This document shows positions 7,939 through 14,172 of a stretch of DNA of 14,172 bases, piece by piece. Origin of the DNA: Candidatus Hydrogenedentota bacterium (GTDB taxonomy: Bacteria; Hydrogenedentota; Hydrogenedentia; Hydrogenedentales; SLHB01); contig PWNM01000106.1 in the NCBI GenBank assembly GCA_003557825.1, positions 1 to 14,172 of the forward strand, in the 5' to 3' direction. Position numbers and translations under genes: made by a program. Each line of letters opens with the position of its first letter. The first letter of the stretch is position 1. Below the pieces are notes generated by a model. It made no database searches. It was not told the DNA's origin and was given only the letters and a program-made list of their open reading frames with translations.

Positions 7939-7972
7939 TGGAGATTGCCCCCGGTGGATTTATGTTAATCTC
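7939..7972. repeat. Inverted repeat GGAGATT-N20-AATCTCC upstream of fabI
   Basis: Two perfect 7-bp arms (7939-7945 and 7966-7972) are separated by 20 bp. The arms are about two helical turns apart centre to centre, which fits a dimeric regulator site. The long loop and absence of a T-run make a terminator unlikely. No known operator is recognised. Confidence 0.4.
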
Positions 7973-7987
7973 CAAAAGGCATGTTGG

Positions 7988-8003
7988 TTGACATCATGGT
8001 CAA
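7988..8003. repeat. Short palindrome TTGAC-N6-GTCAA between tolC-family gene and fabI
   Basis: Perfect 5-bp arms around ATCATG, lying 30 bp after the stop of the tolC-family gene. On the minus strand it contains TTGACC, a possible -35, but no acceptable -10 was found 16-18 bp downstream. It could be a regulator site or chance. Confidence 0.3.
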
Positions 8004-8032
8004 ATCAGGAATTTGCAGACCGGTAGCTTGGA

Positions 8033-9904
8033 TCAGGGCTCGCGACCGAACATGGCGCGAACGGTCGAGGTAATCATGGATGGCGGCTCTTGGTCCGGCG
8101 CCGGCGTATCGTATACGACACCAAGTTGGTCCAACAGGACGCCTTCAGCCAATCGTAGATCCACGAGGGCCTGCTCATAGGCGATGATGGACTGAAGCTC
8201 CTGGACCTGTGCCGTGGTCAGATCTTCCTGGATGCGAAGCACCTCGAAGCTCGTGCTCACCCCAAGCCGCAACCGTTCTTCTTCGGCTTGAACGTTGGTC
8301 TCTTGCAGCGCCCGTGCCTGTCTGTTGTTCTCGACCAAAATCCGGTTCGTCGCGACACTGCGCATGGCGAGCCGTACGGCAAGCATGGCATCGTGGCGCG
8401 CCTTTTCAAGCTGGAGCTCCGCTTCGCGTTTATCTAGCCGCGAGCGTTGATAGGAACCCCGCGCTGCGCGGTTGCGAATGGGCATCGAGCCTTGAAACCC
8501 GACCGAATACGATCGATCTTCACGGTCGATGATGCCATCGAATACGTCGCTTGCCGAGGCTCCGCGATGCCCCTGCGAAACGGTGCCGGTGACATCGAGC
8601 TGGGGAAGCAGATCGTTGGAAGCCCGTTTCTGGTCGATCTCGGCGGTCTGAACTGCAATCTCGGCCATTTGAACATCCGGGCGGTGTTCGTATGCGCGAA
8701 GAATGCTTTCGTTCTCGTCCAGGTAAACTTCCTCCATTTGAGGGCGATCCAGCGGCGCAATCCGAGCCCGATGAAGAACATCATTCTCGCGTAGGTTCAG
8801 CAGGTTCTTGAGTCGGTCTCCTGCGTCGAGCATCTGCGACTGCGCTGTAATCAGCTCGCTTTGTCGAGATGCCACGCCCGCCTGAGCCTGGACCACCTCG
8901 ATGGACGCAGCGGTACCAATCTCGCGGCGTTGTATATTAATCCGTAATAGACGTTCGGCATTATCGAGCGATTCCCGGCGTACCGCAATGTTTTCCGCTG
9001 CGCCGACCACATCCCAGTAGGCCTTGATGACCTCTGCAATGGTATTCATGACCTGAAGCTGAACCTGCTCATCGGCCTGTTGCCGGGCGTTTTCGGCTAT
9101 TCGAATGACAGCCAGGTTCACGGCGCTCCCGCGTCCTCGCAAGAGAGGCTGGGTGAGTGAGAAGGTGAGGTCGCCGCTCCATTCCTCGATGAATCGATTG
9201 TAGGTGGTTTCCTCTTTGCTCATATCGAGGCCGACGTTATAGGTCGTTCCCCAACGCAGCTTGCCTCCAACGGCAACATTACCATCGGTTCGGTAGATCT
9301 CGATATTGGGTAGCCCGCCGAAGGTGACGGTTTCGGCAGAGGTGGACTGCTCGGCCTCGATGTAGTTAATACGACCTGATACGACCGGGTCGAATTCTCC
9401 ACGAGCGCTCATGATATCCATGTCCGCCTTCCAGGGCGTAAACTGCACAATCTGGATGTCCTGATTGGCCTCCAGGGCGATGCGGACACAGTCATCGAGA
9501 TCCAATTCCAGGGTGGGTATGGCCATATCCGCCTGCATCGCTTCGTACAGTCTCCGCAGCTCATCTGTATCAAGCTGGAGTCGCAGCAAGGTATCTTCGT
9601 CGATTTCGGGCAGGACGCCCCGTTCGGGGTCAGCCTGTTCCCCCACCGACAAGACGCCCTCCCGAGTGGGGGTAGGTTCCAGCTCATCAGTCCGATCATC
9701 GACATCGGTAGCGCCGATTGTATCGTAATCTGACAGCAATTCGCGTTCGAGAGCCTCGATTTCCTCATCGGTCATGCGTTGAATTTGGATGTCGTTGAGG
9801 TCATCAAGGGGCTCCGAGATAACGTCTTGTGCTGCAGCTATTCCCATGAAGACCAAGACGCTTGCGAGCAGCGCCCCGAGGCCAGGAATGCAAACACGGA
9901 TCAT
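8033..9904 (-). CDS. TolC-family outer-membrane channel protein with acidic N-terminal extension
   Basis: Outer-membrane efflux or secretion channel of the OEP (outer membrane efflux protein) family; trimers form a beta-barrel with a long periplasmic alpha-tunnel. The protein has 623 residues, longer than the usual 430-500. A signal peptide (about 1-25, cleavage near AAA|QD) is followed by an unusual Asp/Glu-rich segment (about 26-130) that contains a helical TDEEIEALERELL and precedes the first OEP helix at LELDLDDCVRIALEAN. Two OEP repeats follow: FSLTQPLLRGRGS near 248-260, REIGTAASIEVVQAQAG near 327-343, then EHRPDVQMAEIAVQTAE, and RLRLGVSTSFEVLRIQEDL near the C-terminus. ATG 9904 has AGGAGA 5 nt upstream. 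No membrane-fusion or inner-membrane pump gene is visible nearby. In the 138-bp upstream gap only an isolated -10-like GATAAT (10001-9996, minus) stood out, so its promoter is uncertain. Confidence 0.93.
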   Translation of the reverse strand: MIRVCIPGLGALLASVLVFMGIAAAQDVISEPLDDLNDIQIQRMTDEEIEALERELLSDYDTIGATDVDDRTDELEPTPTREGVLSVGEQADPERGVLPEIDEDTLLRLQLDTDELRRLYEAMQADMAIPTLELDLDDCVRIALEANQDIQIVQFTPWKADMDIMSARGEFDPVVSGRINYIEAEQSTSAETVTFGGLPNIEIYRTDGNVAVGGKLRWGTTYNVGLDMSKEETTYNRFIEEWSGDLTFSLTQPLLRGRGSAVNLAVIRIAENARQQADEQVQLQVMNTIAEVIKAYWDVVGAAENIAVRRESLDNAERLLRINIQRREIGTAASIEVVQAQAGVASRQSELITAQSQMLDAGDRLKNLLNLRENDVLHRARIAPLDRPQMEEVYLDENESILRAYEHRPDVQMAEIAVQTAEIDQKRASNDLLPQLDVTGTVSQGHRGASASDVFDGIIDREDRSYSVGFQGSMPIRNRAARGSYQRSRLDKREAELQLEKARHDAMLAVRLAMRSVATNRILVENNRQARALQETNVQAEEERLRLGVSTSFEVLRIQEDLTTAQVQELQSIIAYEQALVDLRLAEGVLLDQLGVVYDTPAPDQEPPSMITSTVRAMFGREP

Positions 9905-10042
9905 GGATGTCTCCTGTTGAATTGATCACACGGGATAAAGGCTTCTTAACGGGATTTGACTGCTCCCCTACCCGAGCGGTTTCATACTCCCCGTCATTAT
10001 CACTATGCCCTGAGTGTACTACGCCCGGCAGACCGGATCCAA

Positions 10043-11314
10043 TCAGTCCCCCTCGTTTCGCCAACGAAAGGCCCGATCCAGTCCTCGAATGGCCTCGAGC
10101 TCGATAGAGTCCCAGTCTCGGTGCAGGGGCTCGGACCGGGCATGGCCGTAAGCTTCGGCAAGTCCCGGCGGGAGTTCGATGGTTTCTGCCACGCTTGTCC
10201 GCGCAGGAACGGAGCCTTTCGATGCGGAGGCGGCCCCTTGAATCTCCGGCCCGATTAGATGCTCCAGCAGCGCTGCGATATCACTCCTCTTGTCTTCCGC
10301 CTCTGCAAATGCGACTACGGCATCGCCCATCAAGCGCGTAACGGGTGCGTCGCGTCCCGGAATCGGGGCCATGGCGGCAGGCATTTCGTCGACGAGGGGC
10401 CAATCGCGACTCGATATGACCGTCATGGCGACCTGACCGCGGAGGAACATGGAAAGGGCCCATTGGGGATCGTTCATGGTGCGGGGATGGAGTAATTCGT
10501 CGTCTCGGAGCTCAAGCAGAAACTCAAGCGTCTCCAAGGCCTCTGGGCGTTCGAGGCCCGATTGAGCTCCGAATACTACGCGCCCTCCAGTTGACCATAG
10601 GGCTTCAATATAGGGCAGATGGCCGATGGGATGGAATCGCTCGCTGGGGTTTTCGGCTCGAAGCGTCTGGGCCACTGTTCGCAGTTCGTCCCAGGTCTTT
10701 GGAGGAGTGCCTATCATTTCGGTGTTGTAGAGCAGTACCGAGCAATAGTTGCCGAGGGGAATGGCATAGAGGCGGTCGTCGATACTGAAGGCGTTGCGCA
10801 CGGGCGTTGGCAGATCCGATATGATCGATGAATCCAGCACCGTGTCCAGGGGGAGCAGGCGACCTGATTGAGCCAAGGGCGCTACCCATCCTCGGGCGAC
10901 TGTGGTTACATCGGGCAGATCACCCGCTGCCATCGTTACGCTCAGTTTCTGCACCGCAAAGTGCCATTCACCGATGAACTGGCTTTGGATTCGGTGCGGA
11001 CGCAACTGCTGCTCGAAGCGCTTTTGTCCCTGTGGGCCTGCGAATGCTTGGTCTAGTACGGGATGGGCATGGCGCCAAAACTCCAGGGGGCCGTCCGAAA
11101 GGGTAACTGCACGGTCGGGGATGACGGAACCTGGGGTATGCGCTGTGTCCAGGATCCGGTCAATCCGGCTCGACGTCTGTTGCAGAGCCTCCTCAGGGGG
11201 CAACGGCCGAGGCGGACCAAAGCATCCTGAGAAGGTAAGCGCCAAAACGATGGTGAATCCGGTCCACCCCTTCCATGTTAGCCTATGGGAGTAACTCTGT
11301 TGCATGTGTTTCAT
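10043..11314 (-). CDS. Extracellular solute-binding lipoprotein (family 1, sugar-type ABC importer component)
   Basis: A 423-residue periplasmic binding protein of the MalE-like family 1 (SBP_bac_1). The N-terminus has basic residues, a hydrophobic stretch and a lipobox-like FSGC with Cys31 as the likely lipidated residue. Family features are AAGDLPDVTTVARGWVAPLA (binding-cleft strand), LLPLDTVL, DDRLYAIPLGNYCSVLLYN, the interdomain TPPKTWDELRTVAQTLR, FLRGQVAMTVISSRDW, and LMGDAVVAFAEAEDKRSDIAALLEHLIG. These are typical of oligosaccharide or glycerol-phosphate binding proteins; the ligand cannot be told. Start ATG 11314 is used, with ATG 11305 as an alternative; both have weak ribosome sites. 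No permease or ATPase gene flanks it, so it must borrow a transporter or belong to a split locus. It is transcribed divergently from the small acidic gene, with a palindrome in between. Confidence 0.92.
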   Translation of the reverse strand: MKHMQQSYSHRLTWKGWTGFTIVLALTFSGCFGPPRPLPPEEALQQTSSRIDRILDTAHTPGSVIPDRAVTLSDGPLEFWRHAHPVLDQAFAGPQGQKRFEQQLRPHRIQSQFIGEWHFAVQKLSVTMAAGDLPDVTTVARGWVAPLAQSGRLLPLDTVLDSSIISDLPTPVRNAFSIDDRLYAIPLGNYCSVLLYNTEMIGTPPKTWDELRTVAQTLRAENPSERFHPIGHLPYIEALWSTGGRVVFGAQSGLERPEALETLEFLLELRDDELLHPRTMNDPQWALSMFLRGQVAMTVISSRDWPLVDEMPAAMAPIPGRDAPVTRLMGDAVVAFAEAEDKRSDIAALLEHLIGPEIQGAASASKGSVPARTSVAETIELPPGLAEAYGHARSEPLHRDWDSIELEAIRGLDRAFRWRNEGD

Positions 11315-11343
11315 TCTTCAGTGGATTTGTTGCTGATGTTCGG

Positions 11344-11370
11344 CCCTTGGGGCATATTATGCCTGAAGGG
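11344..11370. promoter_or_regulatory. 27-nt interrupted palindrome in the divergent promoter region (candidate operator)
   Basis: Arms CCCTT (11344-11348) and GGCATA (11351-11356) mirror TATGCC (11358-11363) and AAGGG (11366-11370) around a single central T. Of 13 positions 11 are Watson-Crick pairs and one more is G-T. On the minus strand the centre contains CATAAT, a 5-of-6 -10 for the lipoprotein gene, though no -35 was found at 16-18 bp. Symmetry and placement suggest a dimeric regulator site acting on one or both genes. There is no T-run, so a terminator is unlikely. Confidence 0.5.
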
Positions 11371-11397
11371 TCGTTGTGGAGCATCCTTTCGACTTGG

Positions 11398-11427
11398 TTG
11401 GAAAGGATGGCGTCTATTTTCTACAAT
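11398..11427 (+). promoter_or_regulatory. Promoter of the small acidic-protein gene
   Basis: TTGGAA (11398-11403, 4 of 6 matches) is followed by an 18-bp spacer and TACAAT (11422-11427, 5 of 6 matches). Transcription would start near 11434, about 20 nt before the ATG at 11455, leaving just room for the GAGGA ribosome site. Confidence 0.5.
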
Positions 11428-11454
11428 ATGGCCTCTTGAACGAACGAGGACCCT

Positions 11455-11718
11455 ATGGCAAAAAAACAAAAGATTGCTATTCATCGAGACGAAGATCTGG
11501 CCGCGATTGATGACGAATTGGACGCTGCCCTAGGTTCGTTGGAGGAAACCAATCAGCGGATTGGACAATTGCTCGAAACGATCGAGGCCGGCGATGGCGA
11601 ATTGCCCGATGCATCACCAGAGGACACCGGCAAATCTCCTGATGATGACATGCAAGCAGAAGGCTCCGATGCAGACAAAGGTTCTACATCGTCATCAGGG
11701 ACGAGTCAAACGGACTGA
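11455..11718 (+). CDS. Small acidic protein of unknown function (87 residues)
   Basis: Not assigned to a family. It has a basic start (MAKKQKIAIHR), an amphipathic helix likely to form a coiled coil (DEDLAAIDDELDAALGSLEE and on to about residue 45), then a Pro/Asp/Gly/Ser-rich, probably disordered acidic tail ending TSQTD. ATG 11455 follows GAGGA (11446-11450) by 4 nt, with a promoter just upstream. The sequence ACGAGGACC around this ribosome site also occurs before the next gene (11896-11904). The stop is TGA. It has no signal peptide, transmembrane helix or cysteine. It looks like a small soluble adaptor or regulator, but that is a guess. The clear ribosome site and biased composition support it being a real gene. 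Confidence 0.68.
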   Translation: MAKKQKIAIHRDEDLAAIDDELDAALGSLEETNQRIGQLLETIEAGDGELPDASPEDTGKSPDDDMQAEGSDADKGSTSSSGTSQTD

Positions 11719-11796
11719 AATGACCGATATGATTTTGACGTCCAATATGTAACTCATTGATAGTTCATGTGTTACATGGAATATCTTTGAGGGGGA

Positions 11797-11825
11797 TTGT
11801 ATTTGGTGCGGCAATGCGGTATACT
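11797..11825 (+). promoter_or_regulatory. Possible promoter of the glycoside-hydrolase-like gene
   Basis: TATACT (11820-11825, 5 of 6 matches to the -10) lies 17 bp after TTGTAT (11797-11802, 3 of 6). A leader of about 80 nt would result. An alternative upstream pair, TTGATA (11757-11762) with TATCTT (11782-11787), has a 19-bp spacer. The rest of the 192-bp gap (11719-11910) holds nothing else recognisable and no terminator for the small gene. Confidence 0.4.
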
Positions 11826-11910
11826 GGGGTGGCGATTGAAGCAGTATTCGCTTTTTTGAACATCTGCTTGGATGTGTTGGATGGGCGAATGAGCAACGAG
11901 GACCGCCATC

Positions 11911-14172
11911 ATGGCTATTCAACGTGCCGAATTGCATCCTCATTTGGGTCTACAGGAGAGCGCTGCACGCCGCGAAGGGGCCGTCTCCGAGGCCAATAAC
12001 CGTCGGTGCACCCTAAGCAATGGGTTTATGGATGTCCAGATAAACCTGGATCCAAGCCACCGACAACATGCGCGATTTCTGAACAAAATAGGCGGCGAGA
12101 CCTTCGAGCTCGAATTTCTTCCCTTCCGCGCATGGTTTGACGGAGTGGAAACATCCGGCGCTGAAGCTCGCTTGATGAATGTGGAAGCCCGTGGATCCTC
12201 CCATGCGGCCTCCACCACGGCGTTACTTTCCTATGAATGGTTCGACGCCGAAATACTCTTTGTACTGCAACGAGGGGACCATTACCTCCAAAAACGGGTG
12301 GTTATACGGAATGTGAAGAAGCCTGTCCGCCTGCGTCGCATGTCTCTGTTCACGCACCATGTGTCTTCGGAGTATGAGACCGTGCTTCATGATGGCGGGC
12401 TGTATGCTCCGATAGTCTTTATGCGAGGCAATCAAGGCGGATTGTTTTTCTGTCTCGATTTTCCATGTTATTTTGCCACCCATGAATCGGGAACCTTTAG
12501 CTTCGATTATTATCCCGGTTGTGTTATCGAGCCGGGTCGGAGTTACCAGACGTTAACGGCCCATCTTGGCGTGTATGAACGACTGGGCCGAAGCCGGAGC
12601 AATCCCTATCATCCCCGTGGGGGCGAGCTGGATGTCGGCGAACAACAGTGGTTCCGAGCCTATTTGGAGCATGCTGCGCCTAGCCCCAATGAGCCAGTCC
12701 TTGAAATCATGGGGCCCGACCCCGGTTCCGATGGCCCCAGCGATCTCGAGGTTCTTGGCCAATGCGCTGCGCTTGGGGTCGATCGGGCGGTGTTGTCGCG
12801 CGTGGCGAAGTGTATCGATGCCTATCCCCATCTCGACCTGATCAAACGGACCATGCAACAGCACAATATCGTTGGCAAGTATATTTGGGCCCGTGATGAC
12901 CTGTCCAAGATGGAGGAGCTAAGGGGTATAAGTTCATGTGTCGAGGGTGACGCCAAAGCGCCGGACGGCCGGCCTTATCTCATCGCCGACCCCGCTCGTG
13001 ATTCCGTGTTGGACCACCAACTCAGCATGCTGGAGCGGCACCGGCTTTTTACCGAAATCGAAGTGGTGGGCACCCCCCTCGTGCCTTCTCCGAAGCCGGA
13101 GGACGCCGATTTCTACGAATTTGAAAGCCGCGAACTACTCCATCAGGCCTTTCAGAGCCTTGTTGACCTTACGGCGACGTTGCGAGAAAGCTTTGGACAG
13201 ATCACCGCGGGAGGGCCTTATAGCTGCTACGGGATTGGCACGGCGCTCCTCTTCGACGCCATATCGCCCATGGTCGAGCCTCATCCCTTACCGTTGCCCG
13301 ATCTCCATCCCGCGCGACTGTACGCGGATATGGGACGCCTCTATTTTCGTCGGTCCCATGATTTCCTGTTGCCCAAGACACACCTGGTCAACACAATCGG
13401 CTTTCCCGAACAAGGCGCTGAAGAGGCCTCCTATCCCGGTTCGCGCCATTATCCCTGGTCTCTTTATCACGATGCCAAAGGCTGGCGATATGCGCTCATT
13501 TCCGCCATTGCCACCGGCATGCGTCACCGCTTTTTCCCCTTGCCCATGGATGCTACTGAAGACGACTTGGCGTTTGCCCGTACATGGTTGAAATGGGAGA
13601 AGGAGCATGCCGAGGATCTGCGTGAGGTGGAGGAGATACTCGGCGAACCGGAACTCGGCTCCGTAGACGGATATAGTTATGTGACTGGGCGAAGCGCTAT
13701 CCTCTTTCTGTTCAACAATAGCTATGACGGTCATGAAATACGGTTAAATTTGTGCCTTGCCCACGATTCCGACTATGTGGTTCGGGAATTGTATCCAAGA
13801 GAGATGAACTATCTCGGGCCTAATGAAGGTCTGTATCGTAAAGACAGCGAGATCACTCTTCATCTTGAGCCACGGGAGGCGCGGATTATCGAAGCCGTCC
13901 GTCGGTCCCCCGCCGCAGCGAAACGAAAACGGCCTGAGGTATTCGGCGCGCCGTCCCGAGAAGTAAAGGGGAAGACCATTGTTACCGGATTTCCCGGTGA
14001 ACGGATTACGGTTGGCGTTCGAACCGGCGGCCGGTTCCGTACACAGGATGTCCGATTCCCGGGGCAACGGTTTCGCGAATCCGTTGATGAATGGACGGTC
14101 ACACAGCGTGATTTCGACGAGGGGCGTCCGACTCTGACCAAAGGGGCTTTTCCGGGCAAGCCCTTAACTCAG
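11911..14172 (+). CDS. Large glycoside-hydrolase-like protein (alpha-galactosidase / GH36-like layout), cut at right edge
   Basis: ATG 11911, with GAGGA (11898-11902) 8 nt upstream, opens a frame of 754 codons that runs off the window without a stop. There is no signal peptide (MAIQRAELHPHLG), so it is probably cytoplasmic. Residues about 33-225 look like a beta-supersandwich: SNGFMDVQINL, then LQKRVVIRNVKKPVRLRRMSL, and PGCVIEPGRSYQTLTAHLGV, typical of the N-terminal domain of GH36-like enzymes. About 250-545 resembles a TIM-barrel region, with VLEIMGPDPGSDGPSD, LGVDRAVLSRV and GWRYALISAIATGMRHRFFPLP. About 555-665 includes LKWEKEHAEDLREVEEILG and VDGYSYVTGRSAILFLFNN, like the C-terminal beta-domain of such hydrolases. 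A Lys/Arg-rich linker (about 669-689) leads into an extra C-terminal part, probably another beta-domain. I cannot place the catalytic acids, so it could be a non-catalytic relative. Its place near a solute-binding lipoprotein suggests carbohydrate metabolism. Confidence 0.72.
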   Translation, partial: MAIQRAELHPHLGLQESAARREGAVSEANNRRCTLSNGFMDVQINLDPSHRQHARFLNKIGGETFELEFLPFRAWFDGVETSGAEARLMNVEARGSSHAASTTALLSYEWFDAEILFVLQRGDHYLQKRVVIRNVKKPVRLRRMSLFTHHVSSEYETVLHDGGLYAPIVFMRGNQGGLFFCLDFPCYFATHESGTFSFDYYPGCVIEPGRSYQTLTAHLGVYERLGRSRSNPYHPRGGELDVGEQQWFRAYLEHAAPSPNEPVLEIMGPDPGSDGPSDLEVLGQCAALGVDRAVLSRVAKCIDAYPHLDLIKRTMQQHNIVGKYIWARDDLSKMEELRGISSCVEGDAKAPDGRPYLIADPARDSVLDHQLSMLERHRLFTEIEVVGTPLVPSPKPEDADFYEFESRELLHQAFQSLVDLTATLRESFGQITAGGPYSCYGIGTALLFDAISPMVEPHPLPLPDLHPARLYADMGRLYFRRSHDFLLPKTHLVNTIGFPEQGAEEASYPGSRHYPWSLYHDAKGWRYALISAIATGMRHRFFPLPMDATEDDLAFARTWLKWEKEHAEDLREVEEILGEPELGSVDGYSYVTGRSAILFLFNNSYDGHEIRLNLCLAHDSDYVVRELYPREMNYLGPNEGLYRKDSEITLHLEPREARIIEAVRRSPAAAKRKRPEVFGAPSREVKGKTIVTGFPGERITVGVRTGGRFRTQDVRFPGQRFRESVDEWTVTQRDFDEGRPTLTKGAFPGKPLTQ

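Noticed and set aside
11455..11718. Possible Pup or UBact ubiquitin-like modifier
   Set aside because: Size, coiled coil and disorder are similar, but the C-terminus is SQTD rather than the Gly-Gly-Glu/Gln or Gly-Glu end needed for conjugation, and no ligase or proteasome genes are nearby.
11757..11999. 80-codon plus-strand open frame before the GH-like gene
   Set aside because: It overlaps the better-supported ATG at 11911 by about 90 bases in another frame, and its C-terminal part looks like off-frame translation.
12938..13591. 217-codon plus-strand open frame in another frame of the large GH-like gene
   Set aside because: The composition (Arg, Pro and Ser rich) is typical of an off-frame reading, and the 754-codon frame over the same bases has coherent GH-like motifs.

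Overview
The window is 14.2 kb of gene-dense, moderately GC-rich bacterial DNA. The genes point to a Gram-negative cell: a TolC-family outer-membrane channel, a lipoprotein with a lipobox, secreted beta-sandwich proteins and a FabI-type enoyl-ACP reductase. The AspRS is of the H30 / R-S-P-G-E-F-Y-Q subtype, as in alphaproteobacteria and many other bacteria. The lineage cannot be fixed from the sequence. The mix of carboxypeptidase-regulatory-like secreted proteins, an orphan sugar-binding lipoprotein and a large glycoside-hydrolase-like protein resembles Hydrogenedentota, Planctomycetota or similar environmental genomes, but that is an impression only. No mobile elements, tRNA or rRNA genes, or CRISPR arrays were seen.

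Layout. (1) 1-149 (+) is the 3' end of an unidentified gene. (2) 179-1999 (-) is aspS, complete except for one in-frame TAG at codon 517 of 606; a near-consensus promoter lies upstream. (3) 2198-4216 and 4213-6081 (+) form a two-gene operon with an ATGA overlap. It encodes two exported proteins of the same layout: a chain of carboxypeptidase-regulatory-like beta-sandwich repeats followed by a thioredoxin-like domain without the CXXC cysteines. (4) 7842-6076 (-) holds fabI and, 33 bp downstream, an APH/choline-kinase-fold phosphotransferase whose end overlaps the preceding plus-strand operon by 6 bp. (5) 9904-8033 (-) is a TolC-family outer-membrane protein with an unusual acidic N-terminal extension. 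The 190-bp gap between it and fabI is rich in inverted repeats. (6) 11314-10043 (-) is a solute-binding lipoprotein. It is transcribed divergently from (7) a small acidic 87-residue protein at 11455-11718 (+). A strong 27-nt interrupted palindrome lies between them. (8) 11911 to the right edge (+) is at least 754 residues of a cytosolic glycoside-hydrolase-like protein.

How they may fit together. aspS and fabI are housekeeping genes. The solute-binding lipoprotein and the glycoside-hydrolase-like protein suggest carbohydrate handling, but no permease or ATPase is visible. The coupled pair of repeat plus Cys-less thioredoxin proteins is the most distinctive accessory unit. The in-frame stop in the essential aspS gene is the observation most worth checking.
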